From Notospermus geniculatus (lineage: Eukaryota; Nemertea; Pilidiophora; Heteronemertea; Lineidae), in the NCBI GenBank assembly GCA_002633025.1, contig NMRB01000211.1:406164-470163 (forward strand): 64,000 bases of DNA, read 5' to 3'. Position 1 is the first letter of the stretch. Every line of letters begins with the position of its first letter. The notes below the pieces were generated by a model. It did no database searches, was not told the DNA's origin, and saw only the letters and a list, made by a program, of their open reading frames with translations. Shown here piece after piece: positions 31,638-42,779 of the stretch. The position numbers and the translations under genes are program-made.

Positions 31638-32403
31638 ATAGACACCAAAATCCCAGTTGTGAGGTCGTGCAGAGACCTGGCTTTGCCACAGGATCTAGCT
31701 TGATCCTCCACAGCATAATCATATCGAAAGCAATGTCAGGACTTTGATTCGAAGATATCAACAGCCTGATCTGTGACCAGCAATACTGACCATCACCAAC
31801 AGGAGAAGCTGGACCCCGGCAATGCCGGACACCCGTGACCTTACAACTGTGATTTGTGTAACGTCACCTGCATGTAGGTTGCCTTGGCTCACCTGCAGGA
31901 GAGGATAGATGGATGGTACTCTACCAATTTTGTGCATTGCAGCATATTCTGACAGCTGGCATGTGCATAATTTCATTGATTTCGCAAATTGTTGACTGTG
32001 GTGATTTCATCACAATGGGTGATTTGAAAGGCTATGCGGACCACATTCCAGATATGGCTGACTTGAAAGGTATGCGGACCACATTCCAGATCTGTATGGA
32101 CAAAGGACAGGAAATGAAGCATCAATACCATCTACATCTATACCCATCTGCAGGTGAGCGGCAACTAAAAAGGTTGCCATGGGTGACGTTGCGTATGAGG
32201 TTCCCCTGCTCAGACCTGGTTGACCACGTTAGTGCTGTTTCCTAATAGATCAGTTCAAACTAGGTCAAGTCAAATGACGTCACAGGCGACGTCATGCCGG
32301 CGCATACTTTACGTCATGTTTTGATTCGTTCGTCAGGTCAAAATGGGATTATGATGTCTGGTGGGAAAATGACCTAATTACGAAGTTTGATCTCATCTAC
32401 ATG
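31638..32403. other. short direct repeat only
   Basis: GACTTGAAAGGYATGCGGACC-type phrases (shortened) occur twice at about 32021-32100, with ATTCCAGAT following each. The 110-codon frame over it has no domain. Confidence 0.3.
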
Positions 32404-32405
32404 TA

Positions 32406-32613
32406 TAGAGGCTTTGCAAATGACGTCACGTGCCGCCATGCTGGAGGACACATGCTGAAGAGGTGCAGCGAAATGAGCATGCCCCAATGATGTTACGTCA
32501 AACAATGGTGTGGCTGCGCACACTTCACGCAAGTCATGTCATGGTCAGCTCACAACTCTGCGCCCTGTGTCCTCCAGAATGACCGCCAGGATGACGTCAT
32601 TGCAAAGCCTCTA
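32406..32613. mobile_element. MITE, TAGAGGCTTTGCAA-TGACGTCA ends, TA target
   Basis: Left TAGAGGCTTTGCAAATGACG and right reverse TAGAGGCTTTGCAATGACGT differ by one base of length. TA flanks both ends. The interior also pairs weakly (GGAGGACACA with TGTGTCCTCC). Related ends occur at 55148-55373. Confidence 0.85.
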
Positions 32614-32763
32614 TATCAGGTACCAGGACAACGTGTCATGATGAAGAATTCTGAAGGATAATGGGGATGTCATGGTACCCTTTTATCGCGAAAATCTGTT
32701 AAATTGTGCATCGCAGCAATGACGTCATGATCCTTGTTCACTTGGACATGGCCCTGTATGTAA

Positions 32764-33100
32764 GGGATCATCTCAAAATTGCTTGATGCCCAGAGAGATG
32801 AAATTTTTTCGTCTGGGGTGGGGAGGGGGTCAGCACTTTCCTGACCAAAATTTCATCTTTTTTAGAACTTTTGGCATGCACTTGTAAATTAGAAGAAAGA
32901 AACCAGAGAACTTCCAATATTGGAAGATTATCATGTTTTATCATGAACCCTACTGGTCCTCCATAGAAACACCAAGTAATTCTGAAATAAAAGTATTGAT
33001 GCCAGACATATGACTTTTTCGTCATTTAGAGGGGAGGGGGTCCAGAGAGAGATGAAAAAATTTCGTCTTTCTGGGCACCAAGAAATTTTGAGATGATCCC
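32764..33100. mobile_element. Harbinger-like MITE, TAA target
   Basis: TAA stands at 32761-32763 and 33101-33103. Ends GGGATCATCTCAAAATT and its reverse continue through TGCCCAGA and GAYGAAATTTTTTC over about 45 bp. A 3-bp TWA duplication suggests PIF/Harbinger. Confidence 0.75.
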
Positions 33101-33842
33101 TAATAACATCAAAATATGCCAGCACTGAAATGGTTAAGATTCACCCTGGTGGCACTGCTAGGCTAATGAATGATATACCTTGATACACCCATGACAACAG
33201 CTATGTAACTAACCCCTAATCAGAGAACTGTCGGTACATGATTTGTGGTTTGGTTATTGGAACACTTCCCTCCCTTAGGGATAGCACTTGGCTGAATTGT
33301 CATTAGCGACCACTATTGAGTATGTACGCCAGTATATTGCTAAATGTATATATTCTTGCTTGTTATGCTGATTAATTAACATTTGGGACTGTTAATTAGC
33401 AAATAATATGCACAGTTAGTAATTAACTAATGCGTTTCACCAATTACATATATTCAGACATACAATATGATATTCTGCTCTATAGTTAATATGAGTATAG
33501 TGCTGCTGCAATCATTTGAGGGATGGTTCCAGAAAAAAATGACTGATAATAGAAGGGAACACATGAAAGACACCAGCTAGAATGTTCCTAGAATGCCATC
33601 AAATTTTGCCCTATCTGACTTCAAATATGGCCGCCAGGCAGCCATCTTGAAAATGGCCTTTGGCCCATATCACATTAAAGTACCAGCTAGAATGTTTTGG
33701 TGTGAATATGTATCTATACATTCTATGTTAACACAAATTTTGGCCCAATTGGTCTTCAAATATGGCTGCCAGACGGCCATTTGGAAAAAAAATACTGGTA
33801 TCTCATGAACAGCAACAGAATGTTAGAATGTTCAGTGATCAC
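33101..33842. repeat. ATATGGCYGCCAG tandem pair in otherwise unrecognised sequence
   Basis: Two diverged units near 33573 and 33680 share ACCAGCTAGAATGTT, TTCAAATATGGCYGCCAGRC and GCCAT. The rest of the interval, including 33101-33560, shows nothing. Confidence 0.5.
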
Positions 33843-34280
33843 TGTGCATTGTCACGACAGGTAGCGCTCATACCTCGCACTGACCTGTCACCGCACGCTC
33901 AAGGCATCGTGGGAAATTTTGGGACTATACTTGTTGCATTTTCAAGATGGTGGTCGATTCCCTAGTTCATGTCCATGTCTTCCTCGTAACCCAAATATCA
34001 TCCTTTTCTTCTCAACAATGTCATATATCTATGACAATTTCTCATCAGAAATGAAATATCAGTCAATTATTTGCGAAGTTTGCAAGAAATAAGCCTCATA
34101 TCGCTATTTTCCTAGGATTTACGTTTGTGGCGCAGTAGATCATGTGATTACCCAGTTCAAGTTGTGATTTGGCTCGTGTATTTAGAAACTAACAAATTTT
34201 GGTGTGATGCGCCGTGTGCGGACACAGGTTGGTGCGTGCATACCGAGCGCCACCTAGCGCTGGGTCTGTGAGACACAATG
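33843..34280. repeat. possible degenerate TIR element
   Basis: GCATTGTCACGACAGGTAGC on the left is loosely mirrored by CCACCTAGCGCTGGGTCTG and GACACAATGG on the right, with CCTGTCACCGCACG inside. Weak. Confidence 0.35.
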
Positions 34281-34804
34281 GATCGCTGTGTTGTTATTGA
34301 AACTACATGTACACATGTACCGGTAGTTATCGTTAATCATTTCCGTTTGATTTTTGGGGCAAAAATGGTTAAAGTTCCATTTCACTTTTTTTGATGCCTC
34401 AAAACCCAAAATGTCTCATTCTTTCATCATCCAGTCAGGTATCAGCCACAGAAATTGTGATGATTTGACCAAATGTTCGGCAAACATTGTCTTATTCTGG
34501 GATGACGGCTCATTAACACACTAACTACGTCAGACACCAGTGTGGATCATTCATAAACGGGTGTGGTTCGACCCACCCACTTCAAAGTACCGGTATTATA
34601 CACCACAAGAGAAAGCAACGCCTCAGCTGCCAATTGAACTGTAAATTTCTTCGTTAGTATTGAAATTGGATGTATTGGCATTGATTCTTTTTGGTGGGCT
34701 TTATAGACGTGGCTCGGAAATGCAAGGCACATCTGTGGGAGTATTTTCAGCCACATCCAAATGATGTTAACAGAATTCAGATCAGCCATTAGCGAGGTTA
34801 AGAT
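34281..34804. other. no recognisable feature
   Basis: No repeat ends. The 90-codon minus frame at 34547-34819 has no domain. Confidence 0.3.
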
Positions 34805-35005
34805 CTGGTCCGACTCCACTCCCGCTCCGACTCCGAGGTGCTAAAATTAGGATATTTCGAGTCGGAGATAAATTTACCCACCAGGCGGGTTCTATTCGTT
34901 CTCCTGAATGAGTAAATACCATTGCTTTGGAAAACTCCATTCTATTTGATGACGTGGTTCCCAAAAAAGGAATCCTCTGGAGTCGGAATCGAGACTCGGA
35001 ACATT
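34805..35005. repeat. foldback with TCCGACTCC ends
   Basis: GTCCGACTCCACTCC and CTCCGACTCCGAGG on the left pair with CTCTGGAGTCGGAATCGAG on the right. TTCGAGTCGGAG also lies inside. GGAGTCGGA recurs at about 44390. Confidence 0.45.
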
Positions 35006-36253
35006 ATCTGAACCTCCCTATTATTACCAATATCACCTGTTGAAAAGACTTTTACCTCAAGATATTGTTTATCTCCCCATAATTCCTTTGGAAAAAATGA
35101 CTGTCAAATCAGTCGTTGTGACAAGACGTTTGTTCTTGTCAAAAAGACCTGTATCTGTGGTGGGGTATTTGAGCCCTCCACCAAATTTTTATCTCGCCTC
35201 TCCCAGCGAGGCAAGCTTATGTTCAGGGCATGTTTTGTGAACGTGAGCATTATTGACTTCAAACTTGGTACATATGTACCCCTACGTCAACTGACCTTGA
35301 AGACCAAATTTTGCTGTGGTCTGACTCTTGGCTCGGCCACCAGGGGCCAAAAACAAAATGATTTGCTGTTTTTCCTGAATTGGATCATTGCAAAATTTTT
35401 ATCATAGGTACGTACATCCAGGATACATGATGGATATAGGCCTATTCCGGGTTTTTGATTTGACCTACTTACATGTATACAGGTTACAGAGGTCAAATAT
35501 CGTAAATTAAGTACAAAAAAGAAGGTGCTGCATGTAGACTAGAATGAAACTACTTACAGAGACAGGTAGCTTCAGCTAGCGCTGCCTCCTCATTGGTCAC
35601 TCAGTGTAGGCCAATTGTCTGCAAAAAATTATCTCCATTATCTGTTTATATTGCCATTATATTATTGTATTATTACAGTATGTGAATAAACACAAATTAC
35701 TGATCTCCTGGGCAAAAAAAGTAATAACGAATTTTTTCTGTCCCTCATGCCCCATCATTATCGGAGCACAATATGACTGACAGGCGCCAATAATATACCT
35801 ATCCATCATGCTCTACTCGCGATAATGAGGATTATCGGTATCGCCAGGAGGAGAGTCAATACCCTAGATGAAGGATAAAAAGTATGGACAGTACATAAGC
35901 GCAAGTTGATTGATGGGTTGTGAACACAAACCGATAAGCTAGAGAGTAGGGTTTTTTGCAATATTTGAAATACACCATCATATTGGGTTTATTTCTTTAA
36001 TCCAGGAGAGATTATCACCTTACTACAATGTACCCTTCAGATTATTTCAACTGTTTGATATTATTAATCTTTTAGGCCTACATGTATCTTGAAAGAAAAG
36101 TTAATCCAAATACATGTTATTCTGGTTGTTGCAAACATCATTGAAATTGTAAAAGGTGTAAATGTTGTCTAGGGTACCCAGTATGTAGGGTAATGGCTGC
36201 CTGTAAGGGTCAGGGTTTAGGTGTTAGGATTAGGATTAGGAGTTAACTTTTTG
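35006..36253. other. mostly unrecognised; degenerate TTAGGAT run
   Basis: GTTAGGATTAGGATTAGG near 36219 is a short telomere-like run. TTGACTTCAAACTTGGTACA near 35250 is a phrase common in invertebrate repeats. No coding frame of note. Confidence 0.3.
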
Positions 36254-36400
36254 GGCCTTATGCACCAAGCGAAGATTATCTTGAACTCAGGTTGAGCGAC
36301 AACTTTTCCATTGTCACATCATGCCCTGGCAAACCTGAACAATAGAAAAGTTGTGGCGCAACCTGAGTTCAAGATAATCTTCTTTTGGTGCATACAGGCC
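36254..36400. mobile_element. MITE, TGCACCAAGCGAAGATTATC ends
   Basis: Arms of about 55 bp pair through GCACCAAGCGAAGATTATCT, TTGAACTCAGGTTG and AACTTTTC. The loop holds CATGCCCTGGCAAACCTG. Two more copies lie at 42003-42474. Confidence 0.85.
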
Positions 36401-36402
36401 AG

Positions 36403-36525
36403 GGTCATGTTCATAAAGCAGTTCTATCATTAGAACCGTCTTAGGTGGTTTCCAAGTGTGGTCAACCACTGCACTTGGAACTGGCCTAAGACGGTTCTAT
36501 CTAGAACCGCTTTGTGAATACGACC
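36403..36525. mobile_element. MITE, GGTCRTRTTCATAAAG ends
   Basis: GGTCATGTTCATAAAGCAG and TTCTATCATTAGAACCGTC pair with GACGGTTCTATCTAGAACC and CTTTGTGAATACGACC. A second copy is nested at 61297-61418. It abuts the preceding MITE. Confidence 0.8.
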
Positions 36526-36551
36526 ATTAAGGGCCAGGGATAGGATGCCAG

Positions 36552-37043
36552 CATAAAGGAATCAACCATAAAGGTTTAACTGCAAATGATGAGCTTACTG
36601 AGGGATACACTTCCTGTGTTGCCACCAGATGTCTCTCACTGCCTGAATTTGGGCTTTACGTAATAGGCACGAGCTTCAACTTTTTTTGTGGTGAAGAGGT
36701 ACATGAACCTGTCAACATGATGCTTTGAATTCCATTTCTGACGATAACTGAGCTATTTTCAGCACGATTAGTGTTCCATGTACAAATGAACGTCAGCCTA
36801 TATTCAAATGTATACCGATGACCCTGAACACACATCGTTCGTGGGGTTCTCATTAATTCAGACCTTTTGTATCATAAGATCAACTAGTCGGAATTCAACA
36901 AAATTTGCAGTGAATGTGCAGAAGGGTCTTGCCTATCACATTAAAACGTCAGAATGCAAATCTGTTGGGTTTTAAAGGGATATTGTCCACATTTATAAAA
37001 TGCTAAATTTGTCAGTTGAACCTTTATGGTTGATTCCTTTATG
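36552..37043. mobile_element. TIR element, CATAAAGGAATCAACCATAA ends
   Basis: CATAAAGGAATCAACCATAA and AGGTTTAACTG at the left are reversed at the right with one difference over about 31 bp. The 490-bp interior shares its right half with 21684-21893. No transposase. Confidence 0.75.
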
Positions 37044-37754
37044 ATGCAGGGGTATCAAGGGTTGTGGGATAGGGGTCAGGATTCAGAGTGGAGCTCGAGG
37101 ACATGCATCCTTCAGCATTTAAATCAATGTTGGTTTTATATAGGGTGTTGATTGGGGATAATGGGAGTTCAAAATTGATCAACTGTGTTGTAAAACCTGA
37201 TTTGTCTTCATCATGATGTAATTGGCATTCTTCATTTAGACATCACAAAAAATGAAGAAATTCTGAAATATTTATGGCACAGCATTTAAGGAAAATATGG
37301 ACATTTATCATGCTCCAGCCTCATTTGCTATCGGCAAAAATGCACTGTGACGTGTAGTGTGCAAAACATAAACAAGTTAAGAGGGAAAATCAGTAAAACT
37401 ATACCGCTGCATTAATGCGGTCAAGTGATGCAGTGACAGGTCTTATCGACCGATCAGTAATCGCCTTATTGCGTGTCTCGGCTAGTACAGCATTGTTGCA
37501 CCACCATTGCTTGCTATGCAAAATGTGTACTGGCATGAAATTTCAAACTGCATTTCTGCTTTTTGAGTAGAGTCTGATAAAAAATTGAAATGCAAGAGTA
37601 GCTAATCTATACAAGACGTAACACTTTCAGGCAAAAAGACAAAATTCACAAACAATTAATGAATCTCACTTCCAGATTTCTTTGAGTTTGAGGAGAACAC
37701 TCAGTTGCAATGTCTACAGTCAGCGTAATCCGCCAAACAAGATCTCTTAACCCC
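37044..37754. other. no recognisable feature
   Basis: AT-rich sequence without repeat partners or coding frame. Confidence 0.3.
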
Positions 37755-38264
37755 AGCGTACATCGGCCTTGCGACTAGAAGAAACTATCGGCAATGGTGT
37801 TTCAACAACGGTTGGCAACTACCTGGAACCAGAAACAACTGATCAGATGCTCAAACAGGCCAATGTACCTGCACCGGCAACACTGTTGCTGACCGTTGCC
37901 GCTAGTTCCAGCCAGTTGCTCATGTTCTACTCGTTGCCATCGGTTGCTTCTAGTTGACTTCAGTCGCTTCCGATGTAGGCCTACACATGTTGGCAATGAA
38001 TTTCCTTGTTTGTGGAGCACACCTGGTCACGTGATGGAATCATGTGACCCACAAAATGACTCCCGATCGGTCCGATTGGCAGACATCGACAATTTCCGTG
38101 TAGCATTCAGTACCATTGCCTGTCCGATGTGCGCGCCCCAGATTGAAGACTGGATTGTGCCACTTGTTGCCACAATGACCAGTCGTAAGCAATGTGCGCG
38201 GAACGCGTACATCGATAGCGACTGTTGCGTTCAGTTGCTTCCAGTCGCAAGGCCGATGTACGCT
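37755..38264. mobile_element. TIR element, AGCGTACATCGGCCTTGCGA ends
   Basis: The first 28 bp (AGCGTACATCGGCCTTGCGA onward) are reversed at the right end with one mismatch (38237-38264). The interior has many GTTGC and CAACTG words in both orientations. The 125-codon frame at 37896-38273 runs through the right TIR and is not a gene. Confidence 0.8.
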
Positions 38265-38867
38265 TGGCTTTAGTTTGAGGCAGTGAAGATGATGTCAGAC
38301 AAACTACAAAACGAATTTTAGCCTTTCTGAGCTACTTGGCACCCTGAAATGCAAGAGCATGAATGTAACCCTAAATGCTTCGAGAATGCATCCAAGTAAA
38401 AAAATATCACAGAAAACATCTATATACCAAAATATTTATGTACTTCGAATTTTAAAGGTGCTTTGTGACAAAAACCCCATTAATTGTTCAATCATAGAGT
38501 AATTGAAAGGCCTTTCATGTGAGAGCTCACATTGATCCTTTAAAGTCTCAAACTCAAACATGTCAAACAAATTGCTTACCCTGATTTGTTTCTTTATCTC
38601 AAAGATTCGATTACATGATAAAAGAAAATCTTCCAATTCTACCAAACTGTCTTAATGAAGCATATTCTAAAACAAAGAAGTTCCTGTACCTGAAGGTTTT
38701 CTTTGAAAATGCAAGGATTTGTATGTCTTCTATCCTACGGCTATTGGTTGACCAAAGGATTTGCTATCTCGAAGTATTCCCAGAGGTGTTGTGGCATCAT
38801 TGAAGTTGTGCAGAGTGAAAGGGAGCTTGGTTTTCAGGTCAAGTTAATGAGTTTTGTGTTTATCATC
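38265..38867. other. no recognisable feature
   Basis: AT-rich; no partner found. Confidence 0.3.
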
Positions 38868-39550
38868 ATCCTATAGCAGGGGGCTCGGTCTGCACCTCTT
38901 CATAAGTCGCACACTCGTTTGTGTTGGTGTATGGGCGGCTATAGGCCTAACCGCAAGTAAAGACGTTGCAAAATAAAGATGTTGTTGTGGTCATATTCTC
39001 TAGTCGTCATGATGATCTCTAGTCGTAGCTAAGAAAGACATAAGATGGCACTGCAAAATAAGGACTTTGTTACGGTCATATTCTCTAGTCGTTGTGGTGA
39101 TCTCTAGTTGTAGCTAAGAAAGACGTAAGATGGCGTTGCAAAATAAAGACGTTGTTGTAGTCATATTCTCTAGTTGTTGTGGTGATCTCTATAGCTAAGA
39201 AAGACATTCTTCATGTTTGCGACTGCAGCGCCACCATCTTTCTTGACTTAGCTACGACTCGAGATCGTGTGGACGACTGCAGCGCCACGTCGCGTCTTTC
39301 TTAGCTACGACTCGAGATCGTGTGGACGACTGCAGTGCCACCTAACGTCTTTCTTAACCTACGACTCGAGATCGTGTGGATGACTGCAGCGCCACCTCAC
39401 ATCTTTATTAGCTACGACTAGAGATCACCTCAACGACTAGAGAATATGACTACAACAGCATCTTTATTTTGTAACGCCTTTATTTGCGGTTATAACCGCC
39501 CATATGAGTAGATGAAGAGGAGCGAGCTAAAAACCGTGCTGTGGGAGGAT
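38868..39550. mobile_element. fold-back element built from inverted satellite arrays
   Basis: Ends ATCCTATAGCAGGGG and TGTGGGAGGAT belong to the TCCTCCCACAGCAGG family. The left half holds three units of about 86 bp (start 38964, 39050, 39135) with TGCAAAATAARGAC, CATATTCTCTAGT and GTAGCTAAGAAAGAC. The right half holds four units of 53-54 bp (about 39250, 39303, 39357, 39410) with TACGACTCGAGATCGTGTGG and GACTGCAGCGCCAC, largely complementary to the left units. Both halves are bounded by GCGGTTATAACCGCCCAT or its relative. Transcripts would form a long hairpin. Confidence 0.8.
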
Positions 39551-40010
39551 GTTGTTTATTCACTCCCGACATGGAACCCAACCACGATATAATTTTCACA
39601 TGTTATTCCCGAGAAGAACATTCGTCTATAATATTTGTCTATAATCTGTTGACAATTGATTTATTGCGTGTATTCTCTCCTTCTTTTGACAATGCACTCG
39701 TCTTTCTACGAAACAATTGATTTTACTATCGTGGTATTCGATATCATTGGTATGTGAGACAAGTATTTGTATGTGTTTTGCATCGATACCACCACACCCT
39801 TCTCCCAATTACGGCATTACACTGTAATCGGGTATCGGTGATGTTGAGTTTGCGGTTTATAGTCTCTTTCACCTCAAAGTTTAATCTGGCAGAATTAAGT
39901 CAACTTTTTTGTCGCAAAATCTGCTGTCTGATGGTTGAGGACATTGAGAATGATAATTTTATAGGCAAATATATCAATGTGGTGGATGAGAAGTTAACTA
40001 AAGCTGCTTA
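39551..40010. other. no recognised gene
   Basis: A 96-codon frame (39754-40044) ends inside the palindrome that follows. Residues near VEDIENDNFIG look protein-like but match no family I know. Confidence 0.25.
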
Positions 40011-40052
40011 CAATGCGGTCAGTTTAGTACAAGTACTAAACTGACCGCATTG
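40011..40052. repeat. 42-bp near-perfect palindrome
   Basis: CAATGCGGTCAGTTTAGTAC (40011-40030) is exactly reversed at 40033-40052 with only AA between. No other copy is seen in the window. It would form a cruciform or hairpin with 20 paired bases. Confidence 0.95.
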
Positions 40053-40172
40053 AATTTTCTAACATTTGTGAGCTGCTGCAGCAATAGCAAGTGTGGTCAT
40101 CAGATTACTCAGCTATTATCACTGCTGTCCAATCTGTTATTGTCAACCTGGAGAGATATGCATTTCATGTCG

Positions 40173-40295
40173 TGGCTGGTATTCATAAAAGTTAGCAAAT
40201 GCTTTTACTTAAGATTTGCACAGCAGTGTCCAATGTAAATGTACTACCAAATTTCTAAAGTGAAAGCATTTGCTAGCTTTTATAAATATCAGCCA
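40173..40295. mobile_element. MITE, TGGCTGRTATTYATAAAAG ends
   Basis: TGGCTGGTATTCATAAAAGT and TAGCAAATGCTTT are reversed at the right end with three differences. The interior (AAGATTTGCACAGC, then GTCCAATGTAAATGTA) matches the reverse of 61480-61584. Confidence 0.8.
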
Positions 40296-41380
40296 TTGTG
40301 TAATGTAAGGCCATTAACCTTTGCCTCGGTTGCGACAAGGGGCTGCTTTTGGTAGAGTGGCTCACATTTAGACTGGCAAACAGCATTTTCTGTTTCAGAG
40401 ATGCCAGAGCCCACCGAGCGATCTTCCTATCATAGTAAAGCGGCAGCACATCAGGCAATTTATTGCTTCTTATTTATTGCTTGATTGCAGCAAAGCAAAA
40501 GCATTTCGCTGTGATGTGGTGAAAAGCAACACATATCTTGGTTACCATGACGTGTCCTTGTGCTGCAGGCTTAACAGTAGAGAGCTCTTCAATACAACGT
40601 TCCTCATCTTATACATGTTTTCTCTCTTTTTCTTTTCATGTTCCCCATTTAACTTACCTCGTACCATCCATGACTTGACTCTGTATCAAAACCATCCATT
40701 ACTTGTAGGTAAGTACATTCATTCTTTTGGGACACAGGCCTATGGTTTGCCGGTGTGTATGTAGTCTGTGTGTTCTAGATTACAGGAAAGAGTACGGGTA
40801 AGATGCTACCACTTTACAGGTGAAGTAATGGATTTATCATTCAGATACCTGATGCACCTTTTGGAACATGCCAATCTCATTAGCCATTCTCCAGGTAGCT
40901 CTTCAGGTGGCATAATCATTTGATGAATTTTTGAAATAGTTAAAGAATATATGTATTGTCATTATGACTGCACATCACCTAACAGTGGTGTCGCCCTGAG
41001 TGGTGATTTCTGTCTATCTTTCTCTGAATTTTTTTCTGCCACGTTTCTGACCAAATGGCTGGCTTCTTAGATTTGGCTCAAAGTTGTTTATGTATAGATT
41101 AGCTGATTAAATCAGTCTCCAGAGAGGAAAGTGTTCTGAGTCATTTGGACCAATATTTCAGCAGATATTAAGAAGCAATTATGTGATTCAAGATTCATTT
41201 ATTCACTCCAACAACTGTATACAAAGTATAAAGGAAGTCAAGTGCAAAATAAATGTGACAAAGGTGACAGAGATTAACTATATGATTGACATCAGACATA
41301 AAAGAAAATTGGATACATTCAAACAAATTAGGGATTATCAAGTGAGAGAAATGAAATCTGAAATGAAATGAAAAAGTTGG
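40296..41380. other. no recognisable feature
   Basis: Frames of 60-95 codons show no domain. A pyrimidine-rich stretch lies near 40615-40650. Confidence 0.3.
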
Positions 41381-41460
41381 TGGTACAGCAGTGCCATCTC
41401 TTAAGCGATTTGTAAACTACACCAGATGATCCTAATGATAGTGGCACCGCAGTGCCATCT
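41381..41460 (+). repeat. GCAGTGCCATCT minisatellite
   Basis: Two units of about 62 bp start with GTGGTACAGCAGTGCCATCT and GTGGCACCGCAGTGCCATCT, with AAACTACACCAG between. The same family occurs at 58500-58660 and in its duplicate. Confidence 0.75.
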
Positions 41461-41592
41461 TGTAATTGGCTGTCGAACTACAGGTGTAAAGTGGCAGAGT
41501 TGTGTATTCGAATCCTCGTTCTTGACAACTACACTTGTGCTGACCCACTTCATGTAGTTGCTGACTTAACTCGAGATGGCAGTCTCGAATGA

Positions 41593-41696
41593 TGAGAACG
41601 CAACCTGAGTCGGGCCAGGAACCTGTTCTTCTCACTCCCCATTCAGTGGATTGTTGAGAAGAACGTGTTCGTGGCCCGAGTCGGGTTGCGTTCTTG
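41593..41696. repeat. foldback element
   Basis: GAGAACGCAACC, GAGTCGGGCCA and TGTTCTTCTCA on the left pair with TTGAGAAGAAC, TGGCCCGAGTCGGGTTGCG and TTCTT on the right. The loop is about 20 bp. Confidence 0.75.
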
Positions 41697-42002
41697 GTAA
41701 ATAAATTAGCGAATGGCTACACCCCGATACCGAGCATATACCGAAATTACCCTGAATCGTTTATCATTCGTGTACATCTTTCTCCATTCAACCCTGATGC
41801 TACAATACTGATGATATTTACCACTTGTCTAAATGGGTATTCGTGTTTAAAGACCTGCTGCTGGTATTCATCAACATGTACCGGTACACTTCTCCTTGTT
41901 AGCCCGACACTCCATCCCGCCTGGTCATTTGCCTGATTAGGTCAGTTGGAATTTCCCAATGCTGGTAGCCATCAAATCACCATTGTGGCAATTATCTAAG
42001 TG

Positions 42003-42338
42003 CCGTATGCACCAACGAAGGTTATCTTGAACTCAGGTTGAGCCACAAAACTTTTCCATTGTCACATCATGCCCTGGCAAACCTGAACAATAGGAGCTGT
42101 CAGTGAGTTGACCAATAGGTGTCACTATGGCCCAATTCAATGGATTGAGCACCATTCACGTGGATTTTCCTAGTTTGTATTGATTGATTGATTGTTTTAT
42201 TCAGACCTTAAAAGAAGGTAGGCCTATGTGAAGTTGGTCTGCTAGAACTTTGCTGCCATCTTTTGACAATACGTGCAACTGACAGCTCCTATTGAAAAGC
42301 AGTGGCTCAACCTGAGTTCAAGATAATCTTCGTTGGTG
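42003..42338. mobile_element. MITE, TGCACCAACGAAGRTTATC ends, interrupted
   Basis: Outer arms match 36254-36400. The element is broken between GAACAAT and GAAAAGC by 42092-42300. Its right end is fused to the next copy through the shared GGTGCACC. Confidence 0.8.
42092..42300. mobile_element. nested MITE, AGGAGCTGTCAGT ends
   Basis: AGGAGCTGTCAGT and ACTGACAGCTCCT are exact inverted ends. AT precedes and follows. TTGATTGATTGATTG lies inside. Comparison with 36254-36400 gives the empty site CAATAGAAAAG. Confidence 0.8.
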
Positions 42339-42474
42339 CACCAAGCGAAGATTATCTTGAACTCAGGTTGAGCCACAACTTTTCCATTGTTCAGGTTCGG
42401 CTGGGCATGATGTGACAATGGAAAAGTTGTGGCTCAACCTGAGTTCAAGATAATCTTCGTTGGTGCATACGGCC
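42336..42474. mobile_element. MITE, TGCACCAAGCGAAG ends, adjacent copy
   Basis: Full-length palindromic copy with the arms of 36254-36400 and the loop GTTCAGGTTCGGCTGGGC. It follows the interrupted copy head to tail, overlapping by the terminal GGTGCACC. Confidence 0.85.
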
Positions 42475-42779
42475 CTAAGCTTCTATCTAGTGTAGTGATG
42501 CTCATAATAAAAGTTCAGCTGCACAAGGTGCCTGGCTTCGTCGGCCTGACGATGAATATCATACATGTAGTTGCTAAGCAATCGGCTCTCAGCCCCATTT
42601 CCATCAAGCGGTTTCCACAGGGTTTTGCAGTGAGTCGTGGTGCAGTTTGCACAGGAACGAGTTCATCAATGGAGTAGCCAAATATTTTGTATGTTAATTA
42701 TCCCAATGCCTGTGAAAGACACCACTCTCACTGCAAGCCAAGGTGAGAAATGCCGGAGTGGAAACAGACCTTGAGAGGA
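42475..42779. other. no recognisable feature
   Basis: Nothing supported in this short interval. Confidence 0.3.

Noticed and set aside
37896-38273. 125-codon frame with Cys residues
   Set aside because: It ends inside the right TIR of the element at 37755-38264 and has a mirror frame on the other strand.
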